This document shows positions 26,610 to 35,511 of a stretch of 64,000 nt of DNA, piece by piece. The notes under the pieces are model-generated. The model was not told the DNA's origin and made no database searches. It saw nothing but the letters and a program-made list of their open reading frames with translations. Source of the DNA: Solitalea koreensis (GTDB lineage: Bacteria; Bacteroidota; Bacteroidia; Sphingobacteriales; Sphingobacteriaceae). The position numbers and the translations under genes were made by a program. The stretch spans positions 50,729-114,728 of the forward strand of contig NZ_FXSZ01000009.1 in NCBI RefSeq assembly GCF_900182575.1. Direction: 5' to 3'. Positions within the stretch are counted from its first letter, which is position 1, and the number at the start of each line of letters is the position of its first letter.

Positions 26610-29174
26610 TTAAATTGAAGGTTTAAGCTTTTCCCCGGATCCAATTACCGGCACTACAAGTTCTAACTTTACCTTATCATTTGCAGCATTTAATGCTTGC
26701 ACCTCTATCGTTGATTTTCCTTTTTTAATCCATAGCTTATTAGGACTTGAAATTTCTTCCAGCTTATTTCTGTTTTTATCTGCTATGAAGAGTGCGCTGT
26801 TTTTATACATAATGAATTGTCCTGTTGACATTTTTTTGTTGATTGTCAACTCTTCCGCTCCCCATTTAATACGGATACCATCAGCCAAGGCATCTTTTGC
26901 AGCTTGAATTCTGATTGAAAACTCTAAGGGTTGCGTTTCAAATTCATTCTGAAGCTCAACTACCTGAGCCAGGGTTGAATATTCAATGTTTCGAGAACGA
27001 TTTTCTTTCACCGGAAACAGTGTAAATGAGCTTTCACCATTTTGTTCCAGGTGAAATTTATAATTCAGATCCTTCAACTTTTCCTTTTGTGAAGGAGAAA
27101 ACACCTGTAGGGCCCTTGCATTTTCCCAGGTACGAAAAGCTTTAAAAATAGCTGATTTTTCAGCACTATTTTCTACCGTTTGCTGGCTGAGTCCGAGCAT
27201 ATAGGTAGCGTTCCATCCCAATGATTTGGCCTGTAAATTTTCAGCATCATACATGCTCCAATCCCCGCTGTAACTCTGAATTCCAAAAGTTGCCGGCATG
27301 TAATTACTTTCAAACACGTATCGCATATCCTTGCCTTCAATACCCCACTTGTTAAGTACCGGACTGAACATATGATCTCCACCACCAACATTAACTACAC
27401 TCATATAATGCCAGTTACCCTCGTACAGAGAACTCCCCATCACCTTCAGATATTCTCCGCCGTTTTGTTTATACCTGTCAAACAATTTTCGAAAAAAGCG
27501 TTTAAATGAATACTGGCCATGCCCCTGGTACATGCAACTTTCCAGACCGTCAAAATCAATATAATCCATACCTCCCTCTGTCAGCCATTTGCCATAATAA
27601 TCAGCGTAAACTTCCTGCAGGTTCATGTCGGGAGCAAAACCATGATAACAATTAGGCTGCAGCTTTACAATGGTAGTACCAGTCGCATACGCCCCCTGTT
27701 TAGTGCCATGAAATCCCCTTTTAACATGAAGAAAAGTATAAGGTTTAGTTTTAGTGATTCCGTTGTATTCGATCAGCTCCTTACCGATTTTCAACACATT
27801 GGTATGATTGCCTTCCCAGCCTCCAAATTCATTAAAATAAGAGGTATCGGCCACTGTGATAATTGTATCGGTAGACGAAAGATTTTTGGTAATTGAAGTA
27901 CGCATCATGATGGCTAAACTGTCGCTGGGCACAGGTGATACATCACTGTTTTTATTAGGCTGCAAAAATTCACAAAGCGTATGCAATCCATAACGGATGC
28001 CATTTTTTTGCATCAGGTTGCCAAATTCCGGTATGCTCATCGCCTGTCCTCCGCTAAAACTAATTTTCTTCATTCCCCAACGATTTGAAGGATTTGGATA
28101 ATACTCACCCCAACCTTCATCCTGAACAGCTTTCAGGCCAAGCTGCTTACAATAGCTTGCCAAACTATCGTGAACTCCCCACCAAGCGACATCAGGGCGA
28201 TAAGATGACGGATCCTTTATCCACTTCCCCTCTGATTTAATGTGAGGCAAACCTTCATTTAAGGTAATTGTTTCAATGGCTTTTAAGCCCTGCGAATCAG
28301 GACAGCCATAAAAAGCTATGGCCGAGCCCATAAAGTCAGCATCGGTAGGCAATACTAATTGATAACGGGCCGAGTTGGCTTTACCGTCCAGGTTATCGGG
28401 CAGAACCGGGAATCGGATCATTTGCTCCATCTTACGATCACGCGAATGCATGCAAATGCTGGTTCCAAAAGCAGGCTCCAGCGAGGCCCCATTTCCATAG
28501 CACATCCTGAAATATTCTTCAGGATTGGAATAAAATGCCACATCATTATTTCCATCGCCACCAATGGTAAAAGTTTGTCCTTCTTTTAAATGAGGTGGTA
28601 AGGGGTATTTTTTAGGATCGGGTGAATGAATGTAATAATACATACCTGTCATATCCCCATCTGTTGGAGGTCCACTGGTCGTATTGTCGTTCAAACCCAA
28701 CATGCCAATGGCAAAATCATCACTACGTACCACAGAAATAATATCACCAATGGTTTTGGAGATATTGGTCTTGTATGGCCCCCATACTATATTATCCACC
28801 CCATTTCGCGGAGTTAACGATTGCAGTTGCAAACGTAGGTATTGCTGACGCTGATCAACTTTTACTTTAGCGACCGACCCATTAGGATAAGTAAGAACGA
28901 TTTCTTTTTTAGCTGAATTGAACAGGGCTTTGGAAGGCAGGATATATTTCTTGTCTTTATACAAACTCACCAAGGCTGACGACAATCCTTTTGGAGCATA
29001 TTCCTTCCCTGTTTTCTTTTCTTTAATTGAAGTAATATAGCCCTGTGCATTTATGCTTAATCGGACATATTGCGTTTGCAATTGAAATGCTTGCGCTTTT
29101 AGTTCATGCATTGACAACAGCAGGATGATTGCCGCGCAAAAACTTCTTAATAAATAGAATTTTAAATATTTCAT
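26610..29174 (-). CDS. Unrecognised secreted putative glycosidase, paralogue 1
   Basis: About 854 residues from the ATG at 29174. That start gives a clean signal peptide; the frame is open to 29216. Order of parts: N-terminal beta-sandwich (to about residue 290) with NGVDNIVWGPYKTNISKTIGD, then a barrel-like region with strands such as LKAVQDEGWGEYY and IRYGLHTLCEFL. A small inserted beta domain (about 425-505, LKIGKELIEYNGI, VKRGFHGT) follows, then strand MDYIDFDGLES, where D and E are good catalytic candidates. A C-terminal beta domain ends the protein. Two tandem paralogues follow the same plan. I do not recognise a CAZy family. Location among GH95, GH110, GH20, PNGase and sulfatase genes suggests action on the same glycans. 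Confidence 0.75.
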   Translation of the reverse strand: MKYLKFYLLRSFCAAIILLLSMHELKAQAFQLQTQYVRLSINAQGYITSIKEKKTGKEYAPKGLSSALVSLYKDKKYILPSKALFNSAKKEIVLTYPNGSVAKVKVDQRQQYLRLQLQSLTPRNGVDNIVWGPYKTNISKTIGDIISVVRSDDFAIGMLGLNDNTTSGPPTDGDMTGMYYYIHSPDPKKYPLPPHLKEGQTFTIGGDGNNDVAFYSNPEEYFRMCYGNGASLEPAFGTSICMHSRDRKMEQMIRFPVLPDNLDGKANSARYQLVLPTDADFMGSAIAFYGCPDSQGLKAIETITLNEGLPHIKSEGKWIKDPSSYRPDVAWWGVHDSLASYCKQLGLKAVQDEGWGEYYPNPSNRWGMKKISFSGGQAMSIPEFGNLMQKNGIRYGLHTLCEFLQPNKNSDVSPVPSDSLAIMMRTSITKNLSSTDTIITVADTSYFNEFGGWEGNHTNVLKIGKELIEYNGITKTKPYTFLHVKRGFHGTKQGAYATGTTIVKLQPNCYHGFAPDMNLQEVYADYYGKWLTEGGMDYIDFDGLESCMYQGHGQYSFKRFFRKLFDRYKQNGGEYLKVMGSSLYEGNWHYMSVVNVGGGDHMFSPVLNKWGIEGKDMRYVFESNYMPATFGIQSYSGDWSMYDAENLQAKSLGWNATYMLGLSQQTVENSAEKSAIFKAFRTWENARALQVFSPSQKEKLKDLNYKFHLEQNGESSFTLFPVKENRSRNIEYSTLAQVVELQNEFETQPLEFSIRIQAAKDALADGIRIKWGAEELTINKKMSTGQFIMYKNSALFIADKNRNKLEEISSPNKLWIKKGKSTIEVQALNAANDKVKLELVVPVIGSGEKLKPSI

Positions 29175-29215
29175 ATAACTTATAATTAAGGCTTTAATTC
29201 TCCTCTTCAGGATCA

Positions 29216-29228
29216 TTTTGACTAAAAT
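29216..29228 (-). promoter_or_regulatory. TTGACTAA motif, copy near the 26610 gene start
   Basis: TTTTGACTAAAAT here is identical to the core at 31857-31869. It lies 42-54 bp upstream of the preferred ATG at 29174. Confidence 0.45.
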
Positions 29229-29257
29229 ACTTAGCTCTAAACAAGTAATTTGACTCC

Positions 29258-29301
29258 ATTTAAAACCCCATTATATTGACCAAAACTGATAGATTATTTG
29301 C
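29258..29301 (-). promoter_or_regulatory. Conserved upstream region B1
   Basis: The TTGACCAA core (29276-29283) lies in a 44-nt block that agrees with region B2 (31841-31883) at about three quarters of positions. It is upstream of the 26610 gene. Confidence 0.5.
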
Positions 29302-29346
29302 TCCTATTGAAATTAGCACACAACTGCTCTAGCCTAAAAAGTAACA

Positions 29347-29369
29347 AAAAAGGGCTTATAGCCCTTTTT
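29347..29369 (-). terminator. Terminator after putative glycosidase paralogue 2
   Basis: AAAAAGGGCT pairs with AGCCCTTTTT around a 3-nt loop, 47 bp beyond the 29416 stop, with a T run on the minus strand. Confidence 0.82.
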
Positions 29370-29415
29370 AAATCGATTTATCTTTTTTAATGAATTATCA
29401 TTCGCGCAAACTGTC

Positions 29416-31719
29416 TCATTTTACAGCTTCGTAAACATTATTCCCAGCATCTCTTTTCAATCTAACAAACAATTTCTTATCCGAACCATCCCTGTTGGTT
29501 TTATATAAGTTCCAGTTGTTGGCATCTACGGCTTCAAGATGAAAAGACAGCGCAGCATCGGCCAACTCCTTTTTCACCCACCTCGGAAAGGCATTGGCTA
29601 TCCTTGCATCTTCCCATGTTCTTATTGCTTTAAAAATTGCATCTTTCTGAGGACAACTTTCAACATCCTTCTGATTAAGCTTCAGACTGTAAGTCGTTCC
29701 TACCCCCACAGAAATTGCCTGAATGTGCTCGTAGTCCTCCACTTTCGATTTGGCGTTAATGGGAAAATTACCGCCCAGGCCTACCGGAAAATAGTTGGAA
29801 TAGGTCACATCTCTCAGGTCTTTTCCCTGACTGGTCGAACTCCCCCATTCCCGGGTATCAACATCATACAAGTTTTTTCCACCTCCAACATTCCAGATGC
29901 TTTGGTAGTGCCAAGAACCCTCTGACAAAGTGGCCCCGGTAAAACGGATGTACGGAACGCTCTGTTCCGCAGCTCGTTCAAACATTTTACGGAAGAAACG
30001 CTTGGTTGAGTAATAACCATGTCCGTTGTTGAACAAAAATTCCTGCCCGTCGAAATCGTAATAACGCAAACCATTGATCGCACATATATCGGCAAAATGC
30101 TCAGCTATTTTATCCTGCAACTGCATATTCGGTATAAGTCCATCGTAACCATAATTAACAGTAACCTGAAGCTTATAAATTGCATCACCACTGACATGGT
30201 TGGATGGGTTGGTTTTCCAGTATCCGCGTTTAACATTTAAAAGTCTGAAAGGTTTCTGGTCAGAAACACCTGCATAATAAATAAGTTCTTTGCCAATTTT
30301 TATCATATTTAAGTTTGCACAATGTCCTTCCCAACTGGCAATCTCTTCAAGATGTGTAGGGTCATCTACAATAATGATCGTATCGGTTGGACTGATACTT
30401 TTTACCAACAGGCGTTTTTGCTGATAACACAAACTATCACTTGGAATTGGACTGGCGTCCATGGTTCCCGGCGCCAGAGAATTGGTAATTGGAGTTCTTC
30501 CTATCGTAATGCCATACTTAGCGGCCATATCGGCAAACTCTTTATGCGAAACATTTCCGCTTGTTAACTTTATTGGCTTCTTTTCAAAATTCTTTCCGTC
30601 AATATAACCATTGTTACCACGATTAGCCCTTAAGAAGCCTTGATCATATAAACTTATCGTTTTAAAGCCTAGTCTTGAAGTATAAGAGATGATACTATCG
30701 TTCAAATTACCGCTGGTAAGAGCATCTGGAACGTAAGCTGAAGGGTCTTTCACCCATTTCCCATTGATGGTTGGATAAGGTAGTTTTTCTGATAATACTA
30801 TTTTCTGAACAACATCCATTAAAGCTGTACTATCCGGACTGCCCCATAAAGCTATAGAGGAGCCTATATAATCTACTCCTGGTAAGGGCTGCACTTGCAG
30901 ATGATTGGGTTTGTTGGCAGCCATATTTGGAATAAGCGAGAAATAAATCTCTCTTTCAATAGACCGGTCTCTGGATTGATAGACAATGGATACTCTACCT
31001 TTCCTGTCAACCATTGCTGCGCTGCCGTACATGGTCCTGTACCAAGGTTCTTTGTGAGCGTAAAAAGCTACATCGCTGATACCATTGCCGCCCAGTGTAA
31101 AAACCTGTCCTTCGTGCAAGTTATTGGGCAAGGGATAACGCTTAGCGTCGGGGGTATGAATAATATACTGAAACGGGGCTGCATCTCCAATTGTTTCAGC
31201 TGTGCCCCCCAGGGTATTATCATTTAATGCGAACATACCAATGGCGTAATTAACTGCTTCACTCGTATCTCGGGCAACCCCTATTATTTCGCCAAACAAA
31301 TTGGTGATATTCGTGTGATAGTCACCCCATTGAATTACATCAATTCCGTTGCGCGGAGAAAGAGTCTGTAGGGTAAATTTAAAATATTTCCTTTGAGGTA
31401 TGACAGCGACTTTAGCCACTGATCCATTTGGGTAGTTAAGTACCAGTGTTTTGTTGTTTTTGGTATAAATAGCTTTAGTTGGTTGATAGTAAACCTTTTT
31501 TTTGCTGTCGTAAAGGCTCATCAAGGGCGAAGGTTTATCCGAAGGGCTGAATTCACGATTAGGCTGAACTGTTATATTCTTCATACTGGTGATCCAGCCT
31601 TTGTTGTTGATGTGAATTTTAAAATAATCAGTACTAAAATCGCACTGAGCAAAAGCACCTGCCACAGAAAACATCGCTCCTAAGAACAGGGGTGCTATTT
31701 TATTAAATTTTAATTCCAT
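29416..31719 (-). CDS. Unrecognised secreted putative glycosidase, paralogue 2
   Basis: A 767-residue paralogue of the gene at 26610, with a signal peptide (ends near GAFAQ). It keeps the N-terminal beta-sandwich (NGIDVIQWGDYHTNITNLFGE), the barrel strands, the inserted beta domain at about 437-517 (MIKIGKELIYYAGV, VKRGYWKT) and the strand LRYYDFDGQE (D557, E560). Here the L of the FDGLE pattern is replaced by Q. It lacks most of the C-terminal beta domain of paralogues 1 and 3. It has its own conserved upstream region (31841-31883) and its own terminator, so it is transcribed separately. The activity is unknown. Confidence 0.75.
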   Translation of the reverse strand: MELKFNKIAPLFLGAMFSVAGAFAQCDFSTDYFKIHINNKGWITSMKNITVQPNREFSPSDKPSPLMSLYDSKKKVYYQPTKAIYTKNNKTLVLNYPNGSVAKVAVIPQRKYFKFTLQTLSPRNGIDVIQWGDYHTNITNLFGEIIGVARDTSEAVNYAIGMFALNDNTLGGTAETIGDAAPFQYIIHTPDAKRYPLPNNLHEGQVFTLGGNGISDVAFYAHKEPWYRTMYGSAAMVDRKGRVSIVYQSRDRSIEREIYFSLIPNMAANKPNHLQVQPLPGVDYIGSSIALWGSPDSTALMDVVQKIVLSEKLPYPTINGKWVKDPSAYVPDALTSGNLNDSIISYTSRLGFKTISLYDQGFLRANRGNNGYIDGKNFEKKPIKLTSGNVSHKEFADMAAKYGITIGRTPITNSLAPGTMDASPIPSDSLCYQQKRLLVKSISPTDTIIIVDDPTHLEEIASWEGHCANLNMIKIGKELIYYAGVSDQKPFRLLNVKRGYWKTNPSNHVSGDAIYKLQVTVNYGYDGLIPNMQLQDKIAEHFADICAINGLRYYDFDGQEFLFNNGHGYYSTKRFFRKMFERAAEQSVPYIRFTGATLSEGSWHYQSIWNVGGGKNLYDVDTREWGSSTSQGKDLRDVTYSNYFPVGLGGNFPINAKSKVEDYEHIQAISVGVGTTYSLKLNQKDVESCPQKDAIFKAIRTWEDARIANAFPRWVKKELADAALSFHLEAVDANNWNLYKTNRDGSDKKLFVRLKRDAGNNVYEAVK

Positions 31720-31840
31720 GATTATATTGTTTAACTATCCTAGGTGACTGTAACTTCAACTTTTCAAATGGAACACCTGCCCGGTTTAATTTCCCAAACT
31801 CATGCGAGATGCTAGCCACTAAACTAAGTAATTGTGTGCT

Positions 31841-31883
31841 ATCTAAAAGCCTACTATTTTGACTAAAATTGATGATTTATTGC
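31841..31883 (-). promoter_or_regulatory. Conserved upstream region B2
   Basis: A 43-nt block around TTGACTAA (31859-31866), similar to region B1 in front of the 26610 gene. It lies about 120 bp before the 29416-31719 gene. Confidence 0.5.
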
Positions 31884-31890
31884 ACCCACT

Positions 31891-31930
31891 TAAAATAAAT
31901 AAGGAGCTAAAAAGCTCCTCATTTATTTTA
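31891..31930 (-). terminator. Terminator after putative glycosidase paralogue 3
   Basis: AGGAGCT and AGCTCCT with AT-rich extensions (AAATAAAT/ATTTATTT) form a long stem, 69 bp beyond the 31999 stop. Confidence 0.75.
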
Positions 31931-31998
31931 ATCAACTATATGAAACTAGAAATTTTGGAAAGTATAACTATCAATTAATCATTTAAACTAATTTTGGA

Positions 31999-34473
31999 TT
32001 ATACTCCTTTGGTTTTAAGTATTTCGGGGGTTCCATTGGCACGTATTTCAATCTTTATATCAGCACCACTTTCACCTGTATATTTACCATCAAAAATGAT
32101 TTCGTTAGAACCAACTGCCAATATTGGTAAAGGCTTATTTAATTCGATGGTTTGTAATAACTGCCACTGCTTATTATAAAGTTTTACCATTTTGCCATCA
32201 CACTTCAATATTTGTCCTTTCTTCAAACTTAGCGGCAACACCAATGCATCCTGGTGATTAATTGCAATAGATGGTTGATCGAACATAACCTCAGAATCAG
32301 TTTCTTTACCCGGTGCCATCGTAATAATAAATTCAACCGCTTGCTCAGAAGCTGGATTATTGAAAGTAAAGGTTGAAAACACGGGCTCTCCAGGTTGCTT
32401 CAACTGCTGAACATGTTTAAAATAGGCATTGTAAACAGGAATTAACTTATATGTTTTTTTATCGGATGCCTCCAAATGAAATTCAGTCTTCAGGCTCCGC
32501 ATTCGTTCTTTTTGCGTTTCGCTAAACACACCCTGCATCCGAGCTCCTTCCCATAATTTGAGCAGAGCCAGTATTTCATCTTTTTTTCCATGTTTATGAA
32601 GCGTTTCCAAACTGGTAGATAAGCCAAAGCCTGCATTGTAACCAGCACCTAGCGCCAGCATCCATTCAATATCTTCAGGTGTGGTTTCGGGGCGCAGACT
32701 AAACCATCCCAACATAGCAGGCATCAGGTTGCGGATATAAAATTGCTGATTTTTTAATCGTAATTGCAGCTGACTTTCGCGGAAGCCTGCATACCATGGC
32801 TCGCCCCAATTCATACGGGTGTAAATATGCCAGAAGTAATGGCCGGGATTACTTGCATCATTTATTACCTTGCCTTGTAGTTCCGGCTTCAAGTTATCGT
32901 ACCAGGTTTTGGTAAACTGCTGTCGTGCATATTGCCCCATCCCGGATGACCAGCAGCCTTCCAGTCCGTCGAATGAAATTTGCCGCAAGCCAGTTTCATT
33001 AAATAAACGGGCAATGGTTTTCGACATTTCTTCCTGCAAAGCATAATTGGTAAGAAATACTTTATAAGGGTGATCCATTAACTTTCCGATACTGTCGTTT
33101 TGTTCATGGGCAGCTGCCGTAGTGCCAAAGACTCCGCGTTCACAATTGAGCAGTTTCCATGGGGTCGATGCTGAAACCGATCCATAGCGAATGATTTCAT
33201 CACCTACCACTACTGCTTTAAGTGTATTGTTTTCCATTTGGTTAAAAAATGTAGGATTTTGAATCCCGATCTCTTTTGCATTGGCTTCAATCGCTGAACT
33301 TAACCGAGAGTAACCAACCTTGGCAAGGCGAGGATCCGGCTTCGGTGTTACATAGGCATCATTGGTCGTTATAAAATTCGATAAGGTGTGTATGCCGAGT
33401 GCAATTCCCCGTGCCTTGGCCAACTCCACGCATTGCTTCATACTGGCCCAGTTTTGTGGAAACGCTTTACTTTTTAACTTAAAGTGCCCCCAATTTTCAA
33501 AAGGATCGCCATGATACAGATAACGGAAGCCACCCTGTTGGGCCAGATCCATTGCTTCCTTCAGATTATCCATACCAAAATCCATAATCAGATAAGAATC
33601 AGTAGCATGAACATTCTGCTTACCCCAAATGCCATCAAACATCGGATGCGGAAGACCTTCTTTAACCTCAATTTGTGAAATAGTTGAAAGCACCTCAGGA
33701 GTTGATACACCAAAAAGTGCAATTTTACTTCCAGCTACCCCACCATCATTGAATGCAGGTGCGAGGTACGATGAATGACTCCAATTTTCGATAATTCGAT
33801 CTTTATTTCTATTACGACAATATGCCTGAAGAGAACTACCATACTCGGTCGGACGAGCAACATCGCCTCTGAATAATTGCTTATGTAAGTCGTCTCCCTT
33901 CACATCCACCTTATTTCCTCCCTCAAAAACATCGTAGGAAGGCTCGATATCACTTTCGTTATTTGGATAACCTCCAAGGGTTTTCACATTCAGAGCCTGC
34001 AAACCAATAGCAAACCTGGGATTACGTACAACGCCTACTACTTCGCCTATTGTATCAGCAATTCTGGTAGGATATGGCCCCCACAACACCAAGTCAACAG
34101 CTTCGGTATGTGTTAACTTCTTCAATTCAAAACTGATGTAATTATCCTCTTGCTGCACTTTAACAATAGCTTCTAAACCTGGCTGCGGATATGACAACAA
34201 CAGCTCTCCACTTTTTGCTTTCCATTCACAATGTTGGGGAGCAAGGACTTTTCCGTCTTTTTTTACACTCAATAAAGCCGAAGCTTTTTCTTTAACCAAA
34301 AATTCTTGCTGAAGTGCAATGCTCTTCATACTGGTTAGCTTTCCTGTAGCGTCGAGTTGGAGACTCCATTGTTTTGTTTTAAAATTAACCTGAGCATGGG
34401 CCGACTCCCAAACTCCCAATAGCATCATCGAACTATAAATCAAAGTCCTTTTAACAGTGTTCTTCATTATCAT
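31999..34473 (-). CDS. Unrecognised secreted putative glycosidase, paralogue 3
   Basis: An 824-residue member of the same family as the genes at 26610 and 29416, more diverged. Signal peptide to about AHAQ, a beta-sandwich with AVDLVLWGPYPTRIADTIGE, barrel strands (GFRYLYHGDPFENWGHF, ALGIHTLSNFI), an inserted beta domain (about 420-465, VVGDEIIRYGSV, CERGVFGT) and LRQISFDGLEGCWSSGMGQY (D502, E505). The C-terminal beta domain is present. Two ATGs (34473 and 34467) are possible. Its 5' region shares the 28-nt block and the spaced AAAAGTATAG with the gene at 23916-26228, with a very short predicted leader. It is next to the GH2 relic and the sulfatase. Confidence 0.75.
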   Translation of the reverse strand: MIMKNTVKRTLIYSSMMLLGVWESAHAQVNFKTKQWSLQLDATGKLTSMKSIALQQEFLVKEKASALLSVKKDGKVLAPQHCEWKAKSGELLLSYPQPGLEAIVKVQQEDNYISFELKKLTHTEAVDLVLWGPYPTRIADTIGEVVGVVRNPRFAIGLQALNVKTLGGYPNNESDIEPSYDVFEGGNKVDVKGDDLHKQLFRGDVARPTEYGSSLQAYCRNRNKDRIIENWSHSSYLAPAFNDGGVAGSKIALFGVSTPEVLSTISQIEVKEGLPHPMFDGIWGKQNVHATDSYLIMDFGMDNLKEAMDLAQQGGFRYLYHGDPFENWGHFKLKSKAFPQNWASMKQCVELAKARGIALGIHTLSNFITTNDAYVTPKPDPRLAKVGYSRLSSAIEANAKEIGIQNPTFFNQMENNTLKAVVVGDEIIRYGSVSASTPWKLLNCERGVFGTTAAAHEQNDSIGKLMDHPYKVFLTNYALQEEMSKTIARLFNETGLRQISFDGLEGCWSSGMGQYARQQFTKTWYDNLKPELQGKVINDASNPGHYFWHIYTRMNWGEPWYAGFRESQLQLRLKNQQFYIRNLMPAMLGWFSLRPETTPEDIEWMLALGAGYNAGFGLSTSLETLHKHGKKDEILALLKLWEGARMQGVFSETQKERMRSLKTEFHLEASDKKTYKLIPVYNAYFKHVQQLKQPGEPVFSTFTFNNPASEQAVEFIITMAPGKETDSEVMFDQPSIAINHQDALVLPLSLKKGQILKCDGKMVKLYNKQWQLLQTIELNKPLPILAVGSNEIIFDGKYTGESGADIKIEIRANGTPEILKTKGV

Positions 34474-34484
34474 GTAACTTTCCT

Positions 34485-34549
34485 AAAAGTATAGTAATTG
34501 ACTGCTTCAGTACACAACTAAATTGACTAATAACTATGCTTTTTTCACC
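34485..34549 (-). promoter_or_regulatory. Conserved upstream region A, second copy
   Basis: TTGACTAA (34523-34530) inside a 28-nt block and AAAAGTATAG at 34485-34494, 38 nt apart exactly as at 26311-26374. It lies directly upstream of the 31999-34473 gene. Confidence 0.6.
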
Positions 34550-34627
34550 ATCTATTTAGTTGGATAGAAGTTCCTCCGAACCATATACTCAATGCGCAGA
34601 TTTAAAAAGTACATTTTAACAAAAAAA

Positions 34628-34643
34628 AGTTGCTTGTGCAACT
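34628..34643 (-). terminator. Terminator after the GH2 relic
   Basis: AGTTGC and GCAACT flank a 4-nt loop, followed on the minus strand by a run of nine T. Confidence 0.65.
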
Positions 34644-34671
34644 GGCTTAATTAAGCATATAAGTAAGGTGC

Positions 34672-35076
34672 TTACTTCACATCAATCTTCAATTCTGCTT
34701 TTTCCAAATCATTTGCTTTAACTACTAACTTCATAGGGTCTTTTGCATTCGGACGGGCCTTCAAAATTACCAGTAATAATCCATTAAATACTGCACCTTC
34801 CAAGCTGCATTGAATAGTATCCTTAGCAGTAGGTATTGTGTTTCCATCTTTATCTGTAACCGCAACGGTAACAAAAACAAGGTCGCTGCCATCTGCTTTC
34901 AAAGCTGTTTTATAGGCAGTTAATTGAAGCTTTGCTGCAACATCCGTGGTTTTCACTATCGAAGTAGCCCATACTTTTCCATCCTTATAGGAAATGGCTT
35001 TTAATTCACCGGGTTCGTACACTACCTCGTTCCAGCGCAAGCGATATTCGTATTGAATTTTCTTTTTACGACCCAA
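34672..35076 (-). pseudogene. C-terminal relic of a GH2 beta-galactosidase
   Basis: This 134-residue frame begins inside a known domain: GRKKKIQYEYRLRWNEVVYEPG is the end of the DUF4982-type Ig domain of GH2 beta-galactosidases, followed by the C-terminal GH2 Ig-like domain (LTAYKTALKADGSDLVFVTVAVTDKDGN). After SLEGA the text jumps to VFNGLLLVILKARPNAK. Intact members have roughly 25-30 more residues there, around a GDPT-type segment, so an internal deletion is likely. The catalytic domains and signal peptide are missing, and no proper start exists. It still ends with its own terminator (34628). It shows that a beta-galactosidase once belonged to this glycan locus. Confidence 0.8.
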
Positions 35077-35119
35077 TGATTTACATATTGGTATATAAGT
35101 TTAATTTTGGTCATTTAAT

Positions 35120-35511
35120 GAAAAATAAATTCTTTAACTGACAGCTTTCAGCAACAAAAAAACAATAGTGATCACAATGCTTATTTTGCCTACACCTTTC
35201 CTAATAACTTTTTTTCAATATGTCAATCAAACTTAATTTCAATTATGCAAAATGAAAAAAACAAAGAAGATTGACAATAGCATCACAATCCATTCCCAGA
35301 TTGTTTATTATATTTCAAATAGTATTTTTACATTTACCGCATGGAACATACTGAGAATTCGTAGTACTGAAAATCTCCATTTGAGCCGGTATCATGGCAT
35401 TCTTTTTACTATTGCCTTCCATTGATAGTAATTAACTCTGTGAAATTAGCAGATTTAAAATTGCAGAAGATTTAATCGAAGAATAAGAATAACGTAAATA
35501 AAAAATCTAAA
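35120..35511. other. Intergenic, AT-rich, no gene seen
   Basis: No convincing coding frame. Near 35105 a TTTTGGTCAT segment resembles the TTTTGGTCAA of region B1 but in the opposite orientation. Weak -7-like matches (TATTTTTA near 35325) could serve the sulfatase. Confidence 0.3.
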
